Source: Kluyvera sp046569695 (GTDB taxonomy: Bacteria > Pseudomonadota > Gammaproteobacteria > Enterobacterales > Enterobacteriaceae). From it: DNA of 64,000 bases. Below are positions 43,869 through 52,831 of the stretch, piece after piece (position 1 is the first letter of the stretch; each line of letters begins with the position of its first letter). The notes under the pieces are model-generated. The model worked only from the letters and a program-made list of their open reading frames with translations, made no database searches and was not told the origin of the DNA. The stretch covers positions 1 through 64,000 of the forward strand of contig NZ_JBKHUI010000019.1 in assembly GCF_046569695.1 (NCBI RefSeq). The letters run 5' to 3'. The position numbers were made by a program, and so were the translations under genes.

Positions 43869-44810
43869 ATGTTAGACAAAGTTTTGAGAATTGCCACACG
43901 CCAAAGCCCGCTCGCTCTCTGGCAAGCGCACTATGTACAAGAACGCCTGATGGCTTGCCATCCCGGGCTTACGGTGACGCTCGTGCCGATGGTCACGCGA
44001 GGGGACATCATCCTTGATACGCCGCTGGCCAAAGTGGGCGGTAAAGGGCTTTTCGTCAAAGAGCTGGAGCTTGCGCTGCTTGAAAACCGTGCGGACATCG
44101 CCGTCCACTCGATGAAAGATGTCCCAGTGGAGTTCCCGGAAGGGCTTGGACTGGTGACCATCTGCGAACGTGACGACCCGCGCGATGCCTTTGTCTCTAA
44201 CCATTACGCCTGCATGGACGACCTCCCGGCAGGCAGCATCGTCGGCACCTCCAGCCTGCGCCGCCAGTGTCAGTTGGCCAAGCGACGCCCGGACCTGGTG
44301 ATCCGCTCGCTGCGCGGCAACGTCGGCACGCGTCTGAGCAAGCTCGACAACGGTGACTACGATGCCATTATCCTGGCGGTCGCGGGGCTAAAACGCCTTG
44401 AGCTGAATGACCGCATTCGCCAGCCAATGTCGCCGGAAGAGTCGCTCCCGGCGGTCGGTCAGGGAGCCGTCGGCATTGAGTGCCGTCTGGACGATGAACA
44501 GACCCGCGCCCTGCTCGCCCCATTAAACCACGACGACACCGCCATTCGCGTCCGCGCCGAACGCGCGATGAACACGCGTCTGGAAGGTGGCTGCCAGGTG
44601 CCTATCGGCAGCTACGCTGAGCTGAACGACGGCGAACTGTGGCTGCGCGCGCTGGTTGGCGCGCCGGACGGCAGTGAAATGGTGTGCGGTGAACGTCGCG
44701 GCAAGCCGGAAGATGCCGAACGCATGGGCATTGAACTTGCCGACGAACTGCTGGACAACGGCGCGCGGGCAATCCTTGCCGCCGTTTACGACGGAGATAC
44801 CGCCGTATGA
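43869..44810 (+). CDS. hemC: porphobilinogen deaminase HemC
   Basis: Polymerises four porphobilinogen units into hydroxymethylbilane. 313 residues. Cys242 (EGGCQVPIGSYA) carries the dipyrromethane cofactor, and catalytic Asp84 lies in SMKDVP. First gene of hemCDXY, divergent from cyaA, and overlapping hemD by 4 bases. Confidence 0.97.
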   Translation: MLDKVLRIATRQSPLALWQAHYVQERLMACHPGLTVTLVPMVTRGDIILDTPLAKVGGKGLFVKELELALLENRADIAVHSMKDVPVEFPEGLGLVTICERDDPRDAFVSNHYACMDDLPAGSIVGTSSLRRQCQLAKRRPDLVIRSLRGNVGTRLSKLDNGDYDAIILAVAGLKRLELNDRIRQPMSPEESLPAVGQGAVGIECRLDDEQTRALLAPLNHDDTAIRVRAERAMNTRLEGGCQVPIGSYAELNDGELWLRALVGAPDGSEMVCGERRGKPEDAERMGIELADELLDNGARAILAAVYDGDTAV

Positions 44811-45547
44811 CCATTCTGGTTACCCGCCCCTCCCCGCAAGGTGAAGAGTTAGTCAGCCGTTTGCGCGCGCTGGGGCGAGTAGCCTGGAATTTCCCGCTGA
44901 TAGAATTTACGCCCGGACGCGAGCTGAACGCGCTGGTACCGGCACTTGGCGCGCTGCGCGAAGGCGATTTAGCGTTTGTTCTGTCGCAGCACGCGGTCAG
45001 CTTCGCCCACGCACAGCTTCAGCAGCAGCGCGTTAGCTGGCCCACTTCTCCCCGTTATTTTGCGATTGGCCGTACTACGGCGCTGGCGCTGCATCAGGCG
45101 AGTGGCCTCGATGTTCGCTATCCATTAGATCGGGAAATCAGCGAAGTGTTGCTACAATTACCTGAATTGCAAACTATTGCGGGAAAGAAGGCGCTGATTC
45201 TGCGCGGCAACGGCGGGCGTGAACTGCTGGCCGAAACGCTGAGCGCTCGCGGCGCCGATGTCACCCTTTGCGAATGTTACCAGCGCAGCGCTATCCATTA
45301 TGACGGCGCCGAAGAGGCTATGCGTTGGCAGTCGCGAGAGGTCAACACCCTCGTGGTGACCAGCGGCGAAATGCTGCAACAACTCTGGACGCTGATTCCC
45401 CTCTGGTACCGGGAGCGCTGGCTGCTCACCTGCCGGCTACTGGTGGTGAGTGAGCGTATTGCAAAACTGGCCCAGGAGTTGGGCTGGCAGGATATTCAGG
45501 TTGCCGATAGCGCAGACAACGATGCGCTGCTGCGCGCACTACAATAA
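44807..45547 (+). CDS. hemD: uroporphyrinogen-III synthase HemD
   Basis: Closes and inverts ring D of hydroxymethylbilane to make uroporphyrinogen III. 246 residues, the E. coli length; two-domain fold typical of this poorly conserved family, opening MTILVTRPSPQGEELV. ATGA overlap with hemC suggests coupled translation. Confidence 0.96.
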   Translation: MTILVTRPSPQGEELVSRLRALGRVAWNFPLIEFTPGRELNALVPALGALREGDLAFVLSQHAVSFAHAQLQQQRVSWPTSPRYFAIGRTTALALHQASGLDVRYPLDREISEVLLQLPELQTIAGKKALILRGNGGRELLAETLSARGADVTLCECYQRSAIHYDGAEEAMRWQSREVNTLVVTSGEMLQQLWTLIPLWYRERWLLTCRLLVVSERIAKLAQELGWQDIQVADSADNDALLRALQ

Positions 45548-45568
45548 CTCTCAAAATTGGAAGCCATA

Positions 45569-46768
45569 ATGACGGAACAAAAAGAAAACTCCGCCGTGGT
45601 TGAAGAGTCCGAAGATGCGGTGAAAACCTCACCGCAGCCTGAAGCTCGTAAGCCGGAAAATGCTGAGAAGAAAAATAACGGCGGGAAAACCAGTCTGGCG
45701 CTCAGCGCCGTTGCTATCGCCATTGCGCTAGCGGCAGGCATTGGCCTGTACGGCTGGGGCAAACAGCAGGCCGTCAACCAGACCCAGACCAGCGACACTC
45801 TCGCCAATCAGCTTATCGCCCTGCAAAAAACGCAGGACGCACAAAAAGAGGCGCTGGAAACCACGCTTAAACAGCAGGCCGAACAGCTGCAGGAAGCCAA
45901 AACCCAGCAGGTGGAAATGGCTAAACAGCTGGACGAAATGCAGCAGAAAGTGGCGGCTATTTCTGGTACCGACTCGAAAACCTGGCTGCTGTCCCAGTCC
46001 GACTTCCTGGTGAAGCTGGCCGGTCGTAAGCTGTGGAGCGATCAGGATGTCACCACCGCCGCGGCGCTGCTGAAAAGCGCGGACGCCAGCCTGGCGGATA
46101 TGAACGACCCGAGCTTAATCGCCGCTCGTCGCGCCATTACCGAAGATATTGCCAGCCTCTCCGCCGTCTCTCAGGTGGACTACGACGGCATCATTCTCAA
46201 GGTCAATCAGCTTGCCAATCAGGTGGATAACCTGCGCCTGGCGGATAACAACATCGACGATTCGCCGATGGATAACGATGATGATGAGCTGTCGGCTTCG
46301 CTCGGTGAATGGCGCGTGAACCTGCAGAAAAGCTGGCAGAACTTTATGGACAGCTTTATAACCATTCGTCGCCGCGATGAGACGGCCGTGCCGCTGCTGG
46401 CGCCAAACCAGGATATCTACCTGCGGGAGAATATCCGCGCCCAGTTGCTCGCCGCTTCTCAAGCGGTTCCGCGCCATCAGGATGAAACCTTCAAGCAGGC
46501 GCTGGATAACGTTTCAACCTGGGTACGCGCTTATTACGACACCGACGACGCCGCCACGAAAACGTTCCTTGATGAGATAGACAAGCTCAGCCAGCAGAGC
46601 ATCTCCATGGATATCCCGGAAACGCTGCAAAGCCAGCCGATTCTGGAAAAGCTGATGCAAACTCGCGTGCGTAACCTGATGGCGCAGCCTGCCGTCACGT
46701 CTGCAGAACCTGTCGCTGCGGCTCCCGCGCAGCCAGCGCCAGCACCTGCCCCAGCGCAAGGAGAGTAA
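45569..46768 (+). CDS. hemX: HemX family membrane protein
   Basis: A 399-residue bitopic inner-membrane protein of the hemCDXY operon. An acidic N-terminal tail of about 40 residues is followed by one membrane helix (about 42-62), then a coiled coil (about 85-135) rich in Gln/Lys/Glu, then a periplasmic domain with FLVKLAGRKLWSDQDVTTA. The tail is Ala/Pro-rich. Despite older naming it has no clear uroporphyrinogen methylase motif; its role is unsettled. Starts at ATG 45569; an upstream in-frame TTG is rejected. Confidence 0.92.
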   Translation: MTEQKENSAVVEESEDAVKTSPQPEARKPENAEKKNNGGKTSLALSAVAIAIALAAGIGLYGWGKQQAVNQTQTSDTLANQLIALQKTQDAQKEALETTLKQQAEQLQEAKTQQVEMAKQLDEMQQKVAAISGTDSKTWLLSQSDFLVKLAGRKLWSDQDVTTAAALLKSADASLADMNDPSLIAARRAITEDIASLSAVSQVDYDGIILKVNQLANQVDNLRLADNNIDDSPMDNDDDELSASLGEWRVNLQKSWQNFMDSFITIRRRDETAVPLLAPNQDIYLRENIRAQLLAASQAVPRHQDETFKQALDNVSTWVRAYYDTDDAATKTFLDEIDKLSQQSISMDIPETLQSQPILEKLMQTRVRNLMAQPAVTSAEPVAAAPAQPAPAPAPAQGE

Positions 46769-46771
46769 CCG

Positions 46772-47968
46772 ATGCTAAAAGTTCTCTTACTCTTTGCACT
46801 GCTGATTGCCGGCGTGGTAGTCGGCCCGATGATCGCGGGCCATCAGGGCTATGTGCTTATCCAGACGGACAACTACAACATTGAAACCAGCGTCACCGGT
46901 TTAGTCATTATCATGATCCTGATAATGGTGGTGCTGTTCGCTCTGGAGTGGATTCTGCGCCGTATTTTCCGCACCAGCGCCCACACGCGCGGCTGGTTCG
47001 TTGGGCGTAAGCGTCGCCGTGCGCGTAAGCAGACAGAACAGGCGCTGCTGAAGCTGGCGGAAGGCGACTATCAGCAGGTTGAGAAGCTGATGTCGAAAAA
47101 TGCCGATCACGCCGAGCAACCGGTGGTGAACTACCTACTGGCGGCCGAAGCGGCGCAGCAGCGTGGTGATGAAGCGCGCGCCAATCAGCACCTTCAGCGC
47201 GCGGCTGAAAACGCAGGCAACGACCTGATCCCGGTCGAAATCACCCGCGTCCGTCTGCAATTGGCGCGCCACGAGAATCACGCGGCACGCCACGGTATTG
47301 ATAAGCTACTGGAAGTGGCGCCGCGCCACCCGGAAGTGCTGCGTCTGGCAGAGCAGGCCTATATTCAGACCGGAGCCTGGAGCTCACTGCTGGATATCAT
47401 CCCGTCCATGGCGAAAGCGCACGTTGGCGACGACGCACACCGTGCTGCGCTGGAACAGCAAGCCTGGATTGGTCTGATGGATCAGGCCCGCGCCGATCAA
47501 GGCAGCGAAGGGCTGCGCAACTGGTGGAAAAACCAGAGCCGCAAAACCCGTCATCAGGTGGCCCTGCAGGTCGCCATGGCCGATCACCTGATTGAATGTG
47601 ACGATCATGACACCGCACAGCAGATCATTATTGATGGGCTGAAGCGCCAGTATGACGATCGTCTGGTGATGTTGATCCCGCGACTGCGCACCAATAACCC
47701 GGAGCAAATGGAAAAACTGCTGCGCCAGCAAATCAAAACGGTAGGCGATCGGCCACTGCTGTGGAGTACGCTGGGTCAGTCGCTGATGAAGCACGGCGAG
47801 TGGCAGGAAGCGAGCCTGGCGTTCCGTGCCGCTCTGAAGCAGCGTCCGGACGCGTTCGACTACGCCTGGCTTGCCGATACGCTTGACCGTCTGAAGCAAC
47901 CGGAAGAGGCGGCGGCAATGCGCCGCGATGGCTTGATGCTGACGTTGCAGAATAACCCGCCTGCATAA
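46772..47968 (+). CDS. hemY: HemY family TPR membrane protein
   Basis: A 398-residue protein (E. coli 398) with two N-terminal membrane helices (about 1-20 and 40-62), a basic cytoplasmic stretch with RKRRRARKQTE, then a HemY_N and TPR-like helical repeat region. In gamma-proteobacteria this is not the protoporphyrinogen oxidase of the same name; a role in heme-intermediate metabolism is assumed from the operon. Last gene of hemCDXY, followed by a terminator. Confidence 0.94.
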   Translation: MLKVLLLFALLIAGVVVGPMIAGHQGYVLIQTDNYNIETSVTGLVIIMILIMVVLFALEWILRRIFRTSAHTRGWFVGRKRRRARKQTEQALLKLAEGDYQQVEKLMSKNADHAEQPVVNYLLAAEAAQQRGDEARANQHLQRAAENAGNDLIPVEITRVRLQLARHENHAARHGIDKLLEVAPRHPEVLRLAEQAYIQTGAWSSLLDIIPSMAKAHVGDDAHRAALEQQAWIGLMDQARADQGSEGLRNWWKNQSRKTRHQVALQVAMADHLIECDDHDTAQQIIIDGLKRQYDDRLVMLIPRLRTNNPEQMEKLLRQQIKTVGDRPLLWSTLGQSLMKHGEWQEASLAFRAALKQRPDAFDYAWLADTLDRLKQPEEAAAMRRDGLMLTLQNNPPA

Positions 47969-47985
47969 GGTGGCGCGTTTTTCTT

Positions 47986-48012
47986 AAGGGGCCGAATGGC
48001 CCCTTTTTTTTG
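47986..48012 (+). terminator. intrinsic terminator after hemY
   Basis: GGGGCC (47988-47993) and GGCCCC (47998-48003) with a GAAT loop are followed by eight T residues on the plus strand. It ends the hemCDXY transcript. Confidence 0.92.
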
Positions 48013-48064
48013 GCTGCAGTGCGGCCCCGGCGGCGCTGCGCCTGGCCGGGCTACTACTCCGGGC

Positions 48065-48272
48065 ATAAAAAAACGCCCGCTCCTTTTGGGAGCAGGCGTT
48101 AAACAGGTTTAATTCGACAACATAATGGGTGCTTCACTCAACGTAATGTCCATGGTGTCTGATGAGGCAAAAGCGACATCTGTCAGTGGACGATAAGCAC
48201 CGTAAACGGCTCTGCGTCATTCCCGAGTTTATGAGGCCAAAGGCGAACATAAGAGGTGGAATGAGCATCTAC
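48065..48272 (-). ncRNA. glmZ: small RNA GlmZ
   Basis: The minus strand from 48272 reads GTAGATGCTCATTCC..., and contains GCCTCATAAACTC, GACGCAGAGCCGTTTACGG, CAGACACCATGGACA and GTTGAGTGAAGCACCC, all characteristic of GlmZ (about 207 nt in E. coli). It ends in a stem (ACGCCTGCTCC with GGAGCGGGCGT) and seven T residues (48067-48073). A CATAAT -10 box lies 7 bases before the 5' end. GlmZ activates glmS translation and is destroyed by RapZ/RNase E unless GlmY titrates RapZ. It sits next to hemY as in E. coli, but aslA and aslB are absent here. Confidence 0.95.
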
Positions 48273-48377
48273 GCGGCGCATTATGTCACAGTCAGTTGTT
48301 GATAACATCCCCTTTGTTTCACAACGGGATTAATCTGTAGAGGTAACAAAATGGCGGTGAATTGGGTGGGGAGAGAA

Positions 48378-48404
48378 AACAAAAAACCCCGCCGAAGCGG
48401 GGTT
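48378..48404 (-). terminator. terminator of the tRNA operon
   Basis: On the minus strand AACCCCGC pairs with GCGGGGTT (48385-48392 with 48397-48404, TTCG loop) followed by TTTTGTTTTC. It lies just after the last tRNA-Pro. Confidence 0.92.
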
Positions 48405-48410
48405 CAAAAT

Positions 48411-48487
48411 TGGTCGGCGAGAGAGGATTCGAACCTCCGACCCACTGGTCCCAAACCAGTTGCGCTACCAAGCTGCGCTACTCGCCG
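48411..48487 (-). tRNA. proM: tRNA-Pro(TGG), downstream copy
   Basis: 77 bases with encoded CCA; cloverleaf begins CGGCGAGTAGCGCAGCTTGG, anticodon loop TTTGGGA gives TGG, and the T arm reads GGTTCGAATCC. Sequence identical to the copy at 48578-48654. Confidence 0.97.
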
Positions 48488-48548
48488 AAATACTGCTTTT
48501 TGAATTATCGTTCAATTCGGTTTTTATTCGTGACGTTAGGTCTTGAAT

Positions 48549-48570
48549 AAAAAACCCTGCTCTGCAGGGT
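48549..48570 (-). terminator. terminator-like hairpin between the two proline tRNA genes
   Basis: On the minus strand ACCCTGC pairs with GCAGGGT (48554-48560 with 48564-48570, 3-base loop) followed by a T tract (48549-48554). It is placed exactly like the terminator after the other copy and could lower expression of the downstream tRNA-Pro. Confidence 0.8.
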
Positions 48571-48577
48571 CTAAAAT

Positions 48578-48654
48578 TGGTCGGCGAGAGAGGATTCGAA
48601 CCTCCGACCCACTGGTCCCAAACCAGTTGCGCTACCAAGCTGCGCTACTCGCCG
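48578..48654 (-). tRNA. proM: tRNA-Pro(TGG), upstream copy
   Basis: 77 bases with encoded CCA, identical to the copy at 48411-48487. The 5' flank TACTGCTTTTTGAATTAT (written in plus sense) is also shared, so the unit of about 167 bases was tandemly duplicated. Confidence 0.97.
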
Positions 48655-48698
48655 ATGTACTGCTTTTTGAATTATAAATTCAATTCATTATAAAGTCG

Positions 48699-48784
48699 TG
48701 GTGCGAGGGGGGGGACTCGAACCCCCACATCCTAAGGACACTAACACCTGAAGCTAGCGCGTCTACCAATTCCGCCACCTTCGC
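48699..48784 (-). tRNA. leuT: tRNA-Leu(CAG)
   Basis: 86 bases with encoded CCA and the long variable arm of class II tRNAs. Anticodon loop TTCAGGT gives CAG. Begins GCGAAGGTGGCGGAATTGG. Variable arm one base shorter than my recollection of E. coli leuT. Confidence 0.96.
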
Positions 48785-48807
48785 AATTTCACAACTCTAT
48801 CAAATAA

Positions 48808-48884
48808 TGGGGTGGCTAATGGGATTCGAACCCACGACAACTGGAATCACAATCCAGGGCTCTACCAACTGAGCTATAGCCACC
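48808..48884 (-). tRNA. hisR: tRNA-His(GTG)
   Basis: 77 bases including encoded CCA and the extra 5' G at position -1 that marks tRNA-His (GGTGGCTATAGCTCAG). Anticodon loop TTGTGAT gives GTG. Confidence 0.96.
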
Positions 48885-48940
48885 ACTGCAAACCTCTTAC
48901 GCGGTCTTTTAAAACCACCGCAGCTCCAGCACCGGGTAAA

Positions 48941-49017
<77 letters not shown>

Positions 49018-49038
49018 TTAGCGCCGTTGCGGGGTCGG

Positions 49039-49067
49039 ATAATACGGACTTCCTCCCCCGCTGTCTA
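49039..49067 (-). promoter_or_regulatory. promoter of the tRNA operon
   Basis: On the minus strand TAGACA (-35, 49062-49067), a 17-base spacer and TATTAT (-10, 49039-49044) are followed by a GC-rich discriminator (CCGACCCCGC), the hallmark of stringently controlled stable-RNA promoters. It starts about 15 bases before the Arg tRNA. Confidence 0.85.
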
Positions 49068-49119
49068 GTGCCTTTTAAAAGAAAATTATCGTTTGCTCAT
49101 GCTTTGCGCGTTTTGTCGC

Positions 49120-50505
49120 TTATTTCTGCAAATCTTGCACTTCCGCGCCCTGGCTCATGCCAAAAACCTTATAAACCAGCGTCACAAGGGCCAGGAAGAT
49201 CACGCCAACAAACAGCGACATCCGGGTGTCATCGTTGAATCCCATACCGATCAGCACGCAAATCAGGAACGCCATGGTCAGATAGTTGGCCCACGGGAAC
49301 ATAATCGAACGGAACGGGTGACTAGCAATCGCTTCTTTATGTGCACGACGGAAGCGCAGCTGGCTAATCAGAATCACAAACCACGGCACCATACCCGGCA
49401 GTACGCTTGCACTATAGACATAGACGAACACGCGCTGCGGGTTAGGAATGATGTAGTTCAGGCACGAGCCAATCAGCAGGATAACAATCGATACGCTAAC
49501 GCCAGCCGCCGGAACGCCGCTTTTGGTCACTTTCGCCATCGCCGACGGCAGCTGACGGTTTTTCGCCAGCGCATAGAGCATACGGCCACAGCTGTACATT
49601 CCGCTGTTACAGCCGGATAGCGCCGCCGTCAGCACCACGAAGTTGATAATCCCTGCCGCCGCAGTGATCCCGATTTTAGCGAAGGTCAGCACAAACGGGC
49701 TGCCGTTGGTGCCAATTTCATTCCACGGGAAGATAGTGACAATAACGAAAATCGCGCCCACATAGAAAATCAGGATGCGCCACAGCACCTTGCCTACCGC
49801 GCTGCGCAGAGTCACCTGCGGGTTTTTCGCTTCACCGGCGGTCATGCCGATAAGCTCAACGCCCTGGTAGGATGCAACCACAATACACAGCGCCGTCAGG
49901 AAGCCTTTCCAGCCGCCGGCAAAGAAACCGCCGTGTTCGGTCAGGTTGCTAAAGCCAATGGATGTACCGCCGTTGCCGAAGCCAAAGAAAATGACGCCGA
50001 GGCCAATGACAATCATCACGATAATGGTCGTGACTTTAATCATTGCGAACCAGAATTCGATTTCGCCGTACAGGCGCACCGCCGCCAGGTTTGCCAGCGC
50101 GACCAGCCCTACGGCGATCAGCGCTGGTATCCACTGCACCATATCCGGGAACCAGAACTGGACGTAAACCCCTATCGCGGTAATCTCCGAGATCCCCACC
50201 GCCATCCACATAAACCAGTATGACCAGGCGGTGAGATAGCCGAAGAACGGGCTCATATAACGGTGCGCGTAGACGGCGAACGAACCGGTTACCGGCTCGA
50301 GAAACAGCATTTCGCCCATTGATCGCATAATGAAGAAGACAAATACCCCAGCCAGAATATAGGCCAGCAGCACCGACGGCCCGGCCCACTTCAGGGTGCT
50401 TGCCGCGCCCATAAACAGGCCCACGCCGATGGTGCCCCCAAGGGCAATTAATTCGATATGACGGGCTTCCAGACCGCGCTGGAGCTCCGGTTTATTCTCT
50501 GCCAT
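49120..50505 (-). CDS. yifK: amino acid permease YifK (ThrP)
   Basis: APC-family amino acid transporter with about 12 membrane helices; E. coli YifK carries threonine and serine. 461 residues. The N-terminal signature LQRGLEARHIELIALGGTIGVGLFMG is clear. Starts at ATG 50505 with AGGATC upstream. The 234-base gap to wecG holds its leader; Lrp and GcvB control is known in related bacteria but no site was assigned. The tRNA operon promoter lies beyond its stop. Confidence 0.94.
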   Translation of the reverse strand: MAENKPELQRGLEARHIELIALGGTIGVGLFMGAASTLKWAGPSVLLAYILAGVFVFFIMRSMGEMLFLEPVTGSFAVYAHRYMSPFFGYLTAWSYWFMWMAVGISEITAIGVYVQFWFPDMVQWIPALIAVGLVALANLAAVRLYGEIEFWFAMIKVTTIIVMIVIGLGVIFFGFGNGGTSIGFSNLTEHGGFFAGGWKGFLTALCIVVASYQGVELIGMTAGEAKNPQVTLRSAVGKVLWRILIFYVGAIFVIVTIFPWNEIGTNGSPFVLTFAKIGITAAAGIINFVVLTAALSGCNSGMYSCGRMLYALAKNRQLPSAMAKVTKSGVPAAGVSVSIVILLIGSCLNYIIPNPQRVFVYVYSASVLPGMVPWFVILISQLRFRRAHKEAIASHPFRSIMFPWANYLTMAFLICVLIGMGFNDDTRMSLFVGVIFLALVTLVYKVFGMSQGAEVQDLQK

Positions 50506-50739
50506 AGATCCTCTTGTGTTTGCATATGTCCGGTCGATGCCGGTTTTTATTTTTTTATAGAAAAATAGATGTCTGTCGGATACGGATACCGCCGTAGAAA
50601 ATACGTAGATATCGTCAGGGCAGGCGAATGGTTTAACAATTTGGCTGAAATGGCAAATAGAAATGAGGAATAAAGTATCGAAGTTGTGAATACATCACGC
50701 ATATTCTGCGTGATATATCACAGGTAACACGCAGGAAAT

Positions 50740-51480
50740 TCAGAGATTATTGGTGTAGTGCCAGCGTAAATAGCGCAGCAGACGAAGCTGGCGTTTAATT
50801 CGGCTTGGTTGGGAGAGCAGGCGGTAAAGCCACTCCAGCCCCAGCGTCTGCCACACCTTAGGGGCGCGCTTCACGTGGCCGGTAAAGACATCATAGGTGC
50901 CACCCACGCCCATATAGAGCGCATCGGGGTAAACCTGCCGGCAATCGCGCATCAGGATTTCCTGCTTCGGTGAGCCCATCGCCACGGTAACGATTTTCGC
51001 CCCGCTCTCACGAATACGCTCGAGCAGTGCCGGGCGCTCTTCCGGCGTAAAATAGCCATCCTGGATGCCGACCAGATTCACGTTCCACTGCTTGCGCAGC
51101 TTCTCTACCGTTTCCGCCATCACCTCAGGCTTGCCACCAACGAGGAACACCGGCGTGCCCTCTGCGCCAGCGCGCGCCATCAATGCTTCCCAAAGGTCCG
51201 CTCCCGCCACGCGTGAGACGTTAGCTTCGGGATATTTCTTGCGAACTGAACGCACCACGGAAATACCGTCGGCGTACTTAAACTCCGCCGCGTTAATCAG
51301 CTCCCGCACCTCGGCGTTATCTTCCAGCGTCAGCATCTTTTCGGCGTTAATCGCCACCAGCGTGCCCTGCTTCAGATTGCCGTCCGCGTACAGATAGTCC
51401 AGCGCATGCTGCATGTTGCGCCAGCCGATAAGCTTCAGCCCACGCAGGGTATAAATCGGCGCGGTTAATGAATCAGCCAT
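50740..51480 (-). CDS. wecG: UDP-ManNAcA transferase WecG (RffM)
   Basis: Adds N-acetylmannosaminuronate to lipid I (GlcNAc-PP-undecaprenol), forming ECA lipid II. WecG/TagA/CpsF glycosyltransferase family (GT26). From ATG 51480 it has 246 residues, as in E. coli, with AAGGA upstream; an in-frame TTG five codons earlier is rejected. Conserved NAEKM, GADLWE and AMGSPKQE motifs are visible. Its start overlaps the end of wzyE by 8 bases. Last gene of the ECA operon. Confidence 0.96.
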   Translation of the reverse strand: MADSLTAPIYTLRGLKLIGWRNMQHALDYLYADGNLKQGTLVAINAEKMLTLEDNAEVRELINAAEFKYADGISVVRSVRKKYPEANVSRVAGADLWEALMARAGAEGTPVFLVGGKPEVMAETVEKLRKQWNVNLVGIQDGYFTPEERPALLERIRESGAKIVTVAMGSPKQEILMRDCRQVYPDALYMGVGGTYDVFTGHVKRAPKVWQTLGLEWLYRLLSQPSRIKRQLRLLRYLRWHYTNNL

Positions 51481-52831
51481 TTTGTCCTTCTCCAACGTGC
51501 GGGGGACGTTTTAGCCGCTGATGAATCAGCCCCGCGCTTTCAAGCAACCAGTACAGCAGTTTTGCCACCAGCAAGCAGACCCCAAAGATAACCATGAAAA
51601 AGACGACGCGAGAGCCGAAAGAGTCCAGCCCTTCACGCGCCAGCACGATCATATTGAAGATCGCGCCAAAGCAGAAACTATGCAGAATCGCCGATTTATA
51701 GCGGTTAGTTTCCCGGTTGCCCAGCATATACAGCCAGTCGAACCATTTGATAATCAGCCCCACCGCCACCGCACCCAGCGGCACAAACCACATCCCCCCC
51801 ATCACCACCAGCGAGCCAATCAGCGTCGGGGAGATAGCCAGCCCGGAGTGGTTGTTCAGCACTTCCCAGGTAAAGTAGTTGGCGGTGTTCAGCACAATGC
51901 TCGGCCGCGATGGCCACATCCAGCTGGGGATAAAGACGTAGAAGTCGCGCACCATCGGCGCCAGCCCCTGGAAGTCAATCTTGTCGTAGTTTTGCAGCAG
52001 CAGCGCCAGGTTTTCCCACGGCGAGAAGGTATCGCGCGTCAAGTAGAGGAAGGTATAAAACGCTTCATCGCCGCTAACGTTCATGCCGTAGCGCTTCAGC
52101 GCCAGCCAGAACATACCGACAATCCCCATCCCCCCGGCGGCCACCAGCATCCACAGGGAAATCCAGCCGCGAATAATGCCGATAAACAGGAAGATGGCGA
52201 AGGCGATAATAATGTTGGCGCGGGTGCCGCCAACAATCGCGTAGGTCAGCAGGCCAAAGGCGGTGGTGGCAATCAGAAAGCCAATCCACCGCTTCCAGCT
52301 CGGATTAAGGAAATAGACCACCAGCATCGCCGGAATAAAGAAGTAGAAGAAGCGCTTAAGCGCCACGCCCGAGACTTCACTGGAGAAAATCTGGCTGTAG
52401 GAGTGCAGCTTAAACAGCAGGAAGCCGTTATGCATGAAGAAGGTGCCGACCGTAAACAGCGCGATCGCCATCAGCAAAATCCAGGTGATATTCGTTTCAA
52501 CCCGATTCATGGTAAACAACGGCCGCCGCGCAACGTTGGTCTGCACAGGCCGCAGGCGCGTTTTGTAGGTTACGTAGTAAACCGCATAGAAGCAGACCGA
52601 AATCAGCAGCGTTTGCAGCAGCACGTCCGGTGGCGACACGCCGACGCCAAAGCGAAACACCAGCGTACAGGTCAGCGGGAAGCCGAAGAAGAAGGTCAGC
52701 AGGAACAGCAACGAGAAGAAAACGTTGAAGTTAAAGCGAACACGGCGAAACTCAAACCAGGTCAGGGTGCCGATAAACAACGTCGACAGCAGCCAGACGG
52801 CAAGCAGCCCGGTAAACTGCATTTCGCTCAT
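51473..52831 (-). CDS. wzyE: ECA polysaccharide polymerase WzyE
   Basis: Inner-membrane polymerase that joins ECA trisaccharide repeats on the periplasmic side. From ATG 52831 (MSEMQFTGLL) it has 452 residues (E. coli 450) with about eleven hydrophobic helices; the conserved RYGMNVSGDEAFYTFLYLTRD and NHSGLAISPTLIGS are present. The 13-codon upstream extension is rejected because the start forms an ATGA overlap with the wecF stop. Confidence 0.95.
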   Translation of the reverse strand: MSEMQFTGLLAVWLLSTLFIGTLTWFEFRRVRFNFNVFFSLLFLLTFFFGFPLTCTLVFRFGVGVSPPDVLLQTLLISVCFYAVYYVTYKTRLRPVQTNVARRPLFTMNRVETNITWILLMAIALFTVGTFFMHNGFLLFKLHSYSQIFSSEVSGVALKRFFYFFIPAMLVVYFLNPSWKRWIGFLIATTAFGLLTYAIVGGTRANIIIAFAIFLFIGIIRGWISLWMLVAAGGMGIVGMFWLALKRYGMNVSGDEAFYTFLYLTRDTFSPWENLALLLQNYDKIDFQGLAPMVRDFYVFIPSWMWPSRPSIVLNTANYFTWEVLNNHSGLAISPTLIGSLVVMGGMWFVPLGAVAVGLIIKWFDWLYMLGNRETNRYKSAILHSFCFGAIFNMIVLAREGLDSFGSRVVFFMVIFGVCLLVAKLLYWLLESAGLIHQRLKRPPHVGEGQNG

